From: Deltaproteobacteria bacterium
GTDB taxonomy: Bacteria; Desulfobacterota; GWC2-55-46; S146-70
Length of the DNA: 7,686 nt
NCBI GenBank assembly: GCA_015492395.1
Contig: WGFD01000239.1
Coordinates: 1 to 7,686, forward strand
Reading direction: 5' to 3'
Shown here: positions 5,682-7,686 of the stretch, piece by piece
How the letters are laid out: every line of letters starts with the position of its first letter
Numbering within the stretch: position 1 is the first letter of the stretch
Notes under the pieces: model-generated
Seen by the model: only the letters and a program-made list of their open reading frames with translations
The model's database searches: none
What the model was told of the DNA's origin: nothing
Translations under genes and position numbers: made by a program

Positions 5682-6999
5682 GGAGCTTGTCCAAGAGCTG
5701 GACAGATGTGTCCGCTGCGGCACTTGCCGCGGCGTATGCCCCACCTTCGGCGTGATCCTTAGGGAGGCAGCCAGCGCCAGGGGGAAGGTGTCCCTTGCAA
5801 AGAGTTATGTTGACGGGGATATCGCCCTTTCCAGGACATTCATTAGGCATATCTCCGAGTGTGTCCTCTGTGGCGCATGCGAGGAGGTATGCGCTAATGA
5901 CGTTCCGGTTCCGGATATCATCATTGCCGCGAGGGGTGAGAAGGTTAGGAGTGAAGGACTCCCGTTTACGGCCTCCGCCGTCATGAAGGGGCTCAATAGG
6001 CCCCACACCTTCATGTCACTTGCCCTGAGGGTGGCATCAAAGTTTCAGCCGGCATTATTCAAGAAGGTCCCGAAGGAAAGCGGCATGAGAAGACGTTTCC
6101 CGGTGCCGCTTGTGGATAAGGATAGGCTTGTTCCGCCGCTCGCCGGGAAGTTCATGCTGGATACCTTGAAAAAGAGCGGTAAGGTGGAGAGAGGGGTGTT
6201 CGTAAGCAGGTCAAGAGATTCTAAGGTCAGGGTCGGTTTCTTTGCCGGCTGTCTTACCAACTATATCTCGCCGAACATCGGTATAGCCTCTATAGAGGTG
6301 CTGAACAGGGTGGGGGCGGACGTATTTGTTCCTTTAAAGCAGGTTTGCTGTGGTATGCCTGCGCTGGGCATGGGTGATGTGAAGGATGCAAAGTCATTGG
6401 CGCTGAGGAATCTGGATGCCTTCGAAGGACTGGATCTGGACTTCATCACCACATCATGTGCCACCTGCGGTGAGGCACTTAAGAGGCGGTTTAAAGACCT
6501 CCTCCTGGATGCCGGAGACCCCGCTACCGGGAGGAGGGTAGAGGAGTACTGCGGCAAGGTGCGGGATATAAATGCGCTGCTTGTGAACGAGTTGGGAATA
6601 GGAGATATCATCCCGGCCGCGGCTGGAGATGAAAGCAGGAAGGTCGCGACCTACCACGACCCATGCCACTTAAGGAGGAGTCAGGGAATAAAGGAGGAGC
6701 CCAGGGAGCTGCTCGAAATGGCCGGATTGAGGATCAAGGAGATGAACCACCCTTGCAGGTGTTGCGGGTTGGGTGGCAGCTTTAATCTTACGCATTACGG
6801 GTTTTCCATGGAAATAGGGAAGAAGAAGGCCGAAGATATCGACTCTACAGGCGCGGAGATAGCTGCAACGGCCTGTCCAGGCTGCATCCTCCAGATAAAG
6901 GATGGTCTCCACCATGTTGGGAGCACGGTGAAAGTCGTCCATGTAATCGAATTGTTGGCCGGGCGACTACGTGGTGGCGAGGGGATGAACTCCGGGTAG
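5668..6999 (+). CDS. glcF: Iron-sulfur subunit of 2-hydroxy acid dehydrogenase, GlcF type
   Basis: A 443-residue electron-transfer partner of the preceding flavoprotein. Two ferredoxin-type 4Fe-4S motifs lie at the N-terminus: Cys14, 17, 20, 24 and Cys65, 68, 71, 75, each in a CxxCxxCxxxC pattern. Two CCG (cysteine-rich) domains follow. The first has GFFAGC at 190-194 ending in Cys194, CCG 227-229 and SCATCG 263-268. The second has YHDPCH 329-334, CRCCG 363-367 and CPGC 403-406. This architecture is shared by GlcF, GlpC, LutA-like proteins and HdrD. It should move electrons from the flavin toward quinones or another carrier at the cytoplasmic face; no membrane helix is visible. Its ATG lies 14 bases inside glcD and has an AGGGGAGG site (5655-5662) five bases upstream, so the two are translationally coupled. 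Confidence 0.9.
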   Translation: MKVLKELVQELDRCVRCGTCRGVCPTFGVILREAASARGKVSLAKSYVDGDIALSRTFIRHISECVLCGACEEVCANDVPVPDIIIAARGEKVRSEGLPFTASAVMKGLNRPHTFMSLALRVASKFQPALFKKVPKESGMRRRFPVPLVDKDRLVPPLAGKFMLDTLKKSGKVERGVFVSRSRDSKVRVGFFAGCLTNYISPNIGIASIEVLNRVGADVFVPLKQVCCGMPALGMGDVKDAKSLALRNLDAFEGLDLDFITTSCATCGEALKRRFKDLLLDAGDPATGRRVEEYCGKVRDINALLVNELGIGDIIPAAAGDESRKVATYHDPCHLRRSQGIKEEPRELLEMAGLRIKEMNHPCRCCGLGGSFNLTHYGFSMEIGKKKAEDIDSTGAEIAATACPGCILQIKDGLHHVGSTVKVVHVIELLAGRLRGGEGMNSG

Positions 7000-7016
7000 T
7001 CTACACCCTGGAGCTT
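6988..7016 (+). other. Stem-loop across the glcF stop codon
   Basis: CTCCGGGT (6990-6997) pairs with ACCC (7005-7008) and GGAG (7010-7013), with one bulged T and a seven-base loop. Two further A-T pairs are possible outside. No U-run follows, so it is not a standard intrinsic terminator. It may stabilise the 3' end or be chance. Confidence 0.35.
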
Positions 7017-7080
7017 GGCTGGAGGCTATGCAGACGGTTGTGACCTTGTATTCCCGTATTGCGTCTTGACCCGCTCAGTT

Positions 7081-7118
7081 ATGACTACCTGTATGTGTGC
7101 GTTTTATAATGTTATAAT
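7081..7118 (+). promoter_or_regulatory. Promoter region with two consecutive TATAAT boxes before kdsC
   Basis: Perfect -10 boxes lie at 7105-7110 and 7113-7118, each within a TTATAAT eight bases apart. ATGACT (7081-7086), four of six matches to the -35 consensus, sits 18 bases before the first. The second has only a poor -35 (CTGTAT, 7089-7094). Starts near 7117 or 7125 would give a leader of roughly 125-135 bases before kdsC that includes the fold described next. This indicates that kdsC is transcribed independently of glcDF. Confidence 0.6.
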
Positions 7119-7138
7119 ACGGCCTTAGGCCCGGATAG

Positions 7139-7209
7139 AGAAGGTCTTGTGTAGGTTCGGATGGACCAATCCTGCAGGTTAATGCATGGATTGCACAAGA
7201 GGCCCTTTT
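7139..7209 (+). ncRNA. Candidate structured leader RNA or small RNA, three-way junction
   Basis: By eye the transcript folds into nested helices. P1 pairs TCTTGTGT (7145-7152) with GCACAAGA (7193-7200). Inside it, P2 pairs GGTTC (7154-7158) with GGACC (7163-7167) over a GGAT loop. P3 pairs AATCCTGCA (7168-7176) with TGCA (7183-7186) and GGATT (7188-7192), with one bulged T and a GGTTAA loop. The junction has one unpaired base (A7153). P1 can extend through AGAAGG (7139-7144) with CCTTTT (7204-7209) past a GGC bulge. It lies between the two TATAAT boxes and kdsC, as a riboswitch-like leader or small RNA would. I cannot match it to a known class, and no energy or covariation was computed. Confidence 0.45.
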
Positions 7210-7217
7210 ACGGATAA

Positions 7218-7235
7218 AGACCGGTCAATCGGTTT
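7218..7235 (+). promoter_or_regulatory. Hairpin just upstream of the kdsC ribosome site
   Basis: AGACCG (7218-7223) pairs with CGGTTT (7230-7235) over a six-base loop, ending six bases before the kdsC GGAGG. The overlapping AAGACC (7217-7222) can instead pair with GGTCTT (7143-7148), which would compete with P1 of the upstream fold. A regulatory switch is inference only. Confidence 0.3.
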
Positions 7236-7251
7236 GCGAGTGGAGGTGTCG

Positions 7252-7686
7252 ATGGAAGGAGATATAGGGACGGTATTGTCACAGGATACCATTGAAAAGG
7301 TTATGGGGATAAAGCTTTTTGTTATGGATGTGGACGGGGTCTTGACGGATGGGAAGATAGTCTACGATGACTCGGGTAAACAGCTGAAATTCTTTGATGT
7401 AAAGGATGGTCACGGCATAAAGTTGCTCATGAGAGGGGGGGTGAAGACCGCCATTATTACTGCAAGAAAATCGCAGGCACTGCTTTACAGGACGAGGGAT
7501 CTCGGTATAAATACAGTATACCAGGGTGCCAAGAGCAAGATGGAGCCCTTCGCTGAGATTGTCAAGAATGCAGGGCTCGAGTTCCGGGAAGTTGCATATA
7601 TAGGAGACGATGTCATTGATCTGCCGTTGCTCAGAAGGGCAGGCTTTTCGGTGGCCGTCGCGGATGCCGTCGACGAAGTAAAGGAA
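7252..7686 (+). CDS. kdsC: 3-deoxy-D-manno-octulosonate 8-phosphate phosphatase, 5' part
   Basis: The first 145 residues of a HAD-superfamily phosphatase; the frame is open at the window end. KdsC hydrolyses KDO-8-phosphate to KDO and phosphate, the step before CMP-KDO formation in lipopolysaccharide core synthesis. Motif I is DVDGVLTDG (26-34, nucleophile Asp26 and acid/base Asp28). Motif II is IITAR (68-72, Thr70). Lys96 in QGAKSK is the likely motif III lysine, and motif IV is GDDVIDLP (118-125). The cap-less C0 type and the spacing fit KdsC, whose usual length is about 170 residues, so little is missing. The N-terminus has about ten more residues before motif I than is common. ATG 7252 is chosen for its GGAGG site (7242-7246) five bases upstream; in-frame GTG codons at 7240 and 7246 are less likely. 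It probably opens an envelope operon beyond the window. Confidence 0.9.
   Translation, partial: MEGDIGTVLSQDTIEKVMGIKLFVMDVDGVLTDGKIVYDDSGKQLKFFDVKDGHGIKLLMRGGVKTAIITARKSQALLYRTRDLGINTVYQGAKSKMEPFAEIVKNAGLEFREVAYIGDDVIDLPLLRRAGFSVAVADAVDEVKE

Noticed and set aside
6988..7016. The stem-loop at the glcF stop read as an intrinsic terminator
   Set aside because: The stem is bulged and is followed by CTTGGCTGG rather than a U-run.
7028..7069. A 13-codon frame after glcF with GGAGG nearby
   Set aside because: The GGAGG is only two bases from the ATG, too close, and the product is uninformative.
7066..7094. TTGACC at 7066-7071 as the main -35 for a promoter after glcF
   Set aside because: The hexamer is good but the best -10 at 16-18 bases is CTGTAT with two matches. 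The TATAAT boxes are too far away to be served by it.
7154..7167. A GGTTCG segment resembling a tRNA T-arm
   Set aside because: No acceptor stem, anticodon arm or D-arm can be built around it, so it is not a tRNA.
7161..7217. An 18-codon frame (MDQSCRLMHGLHKRPFYG) inside the kdsC leader, as a possible leader peptide
   Set aside because: It has no convincing Shine-Dalgarno and no run of codons suggesting attenuation. The RNA fold explains the same bases better.

Overview
The window looks like chromosomal core-metabolism DNA from a diderm (Gram-negative) bacterium. The KDO-8-phosphate phosphatase (kdsC) at the right edge implies lipopolysaccharide. The meso-diaminopimelate route uses LL-diaminopimelate aminotransferase (dapL). 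Arg codons are often AGG/AGA, Ile codons often ATA, and several starts are GTG. This combination fits a Desulfobacterota-, Nitrospirota- or related MAG-type lineage, but that placement is inference. All complete recognised genes lie on the + strand. I see no phage, IS element, CRISPR array, tRNA or rRNA.

Left block (1-2641): a fumarylacetoacetate-hydrolase (FAH) family enzyme, dapL of the methanogen-like DapL2 type, and folK. Spacing is short (about 76 and 72 bases), so they are probably co-transcribed. They serve lysine/peptidoglycan and folate synthesis, plus an uncertain beta-keto acid activity.

Middle (2642-4271): a 219-base gap carrying a candidate promoter, then an exported protein with five TPRs and an unrecognised C-terminal domain. 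After it comes a 343-base gap that holds only a possible 45-codon minus-strand gene. That small frame has a good Shine-Dalgarno and contains an imperfect GC-rich hairpin in frame.

Right block (4272-6999): glcD and glcF overlap by 14 bases and start from an extended -10 promoter. They encode an FAD dehydrogenase and its iron-sulfur/CCG-domain partner for D-lactate, glycolate or another 2-hydroxy acid. No glcE-like gene lies between them.

Right edge (7000-7686): a 252-base leader with two consecutive TATAAT boxes and a compact potential three-way-junction RNA fold, then a 5' fragment of kdsC. This leader is the most interesting non-coding signal in the window. The protein-coding content is otherwise ordinary, and I found no convincing new defence or biosynthetic system.
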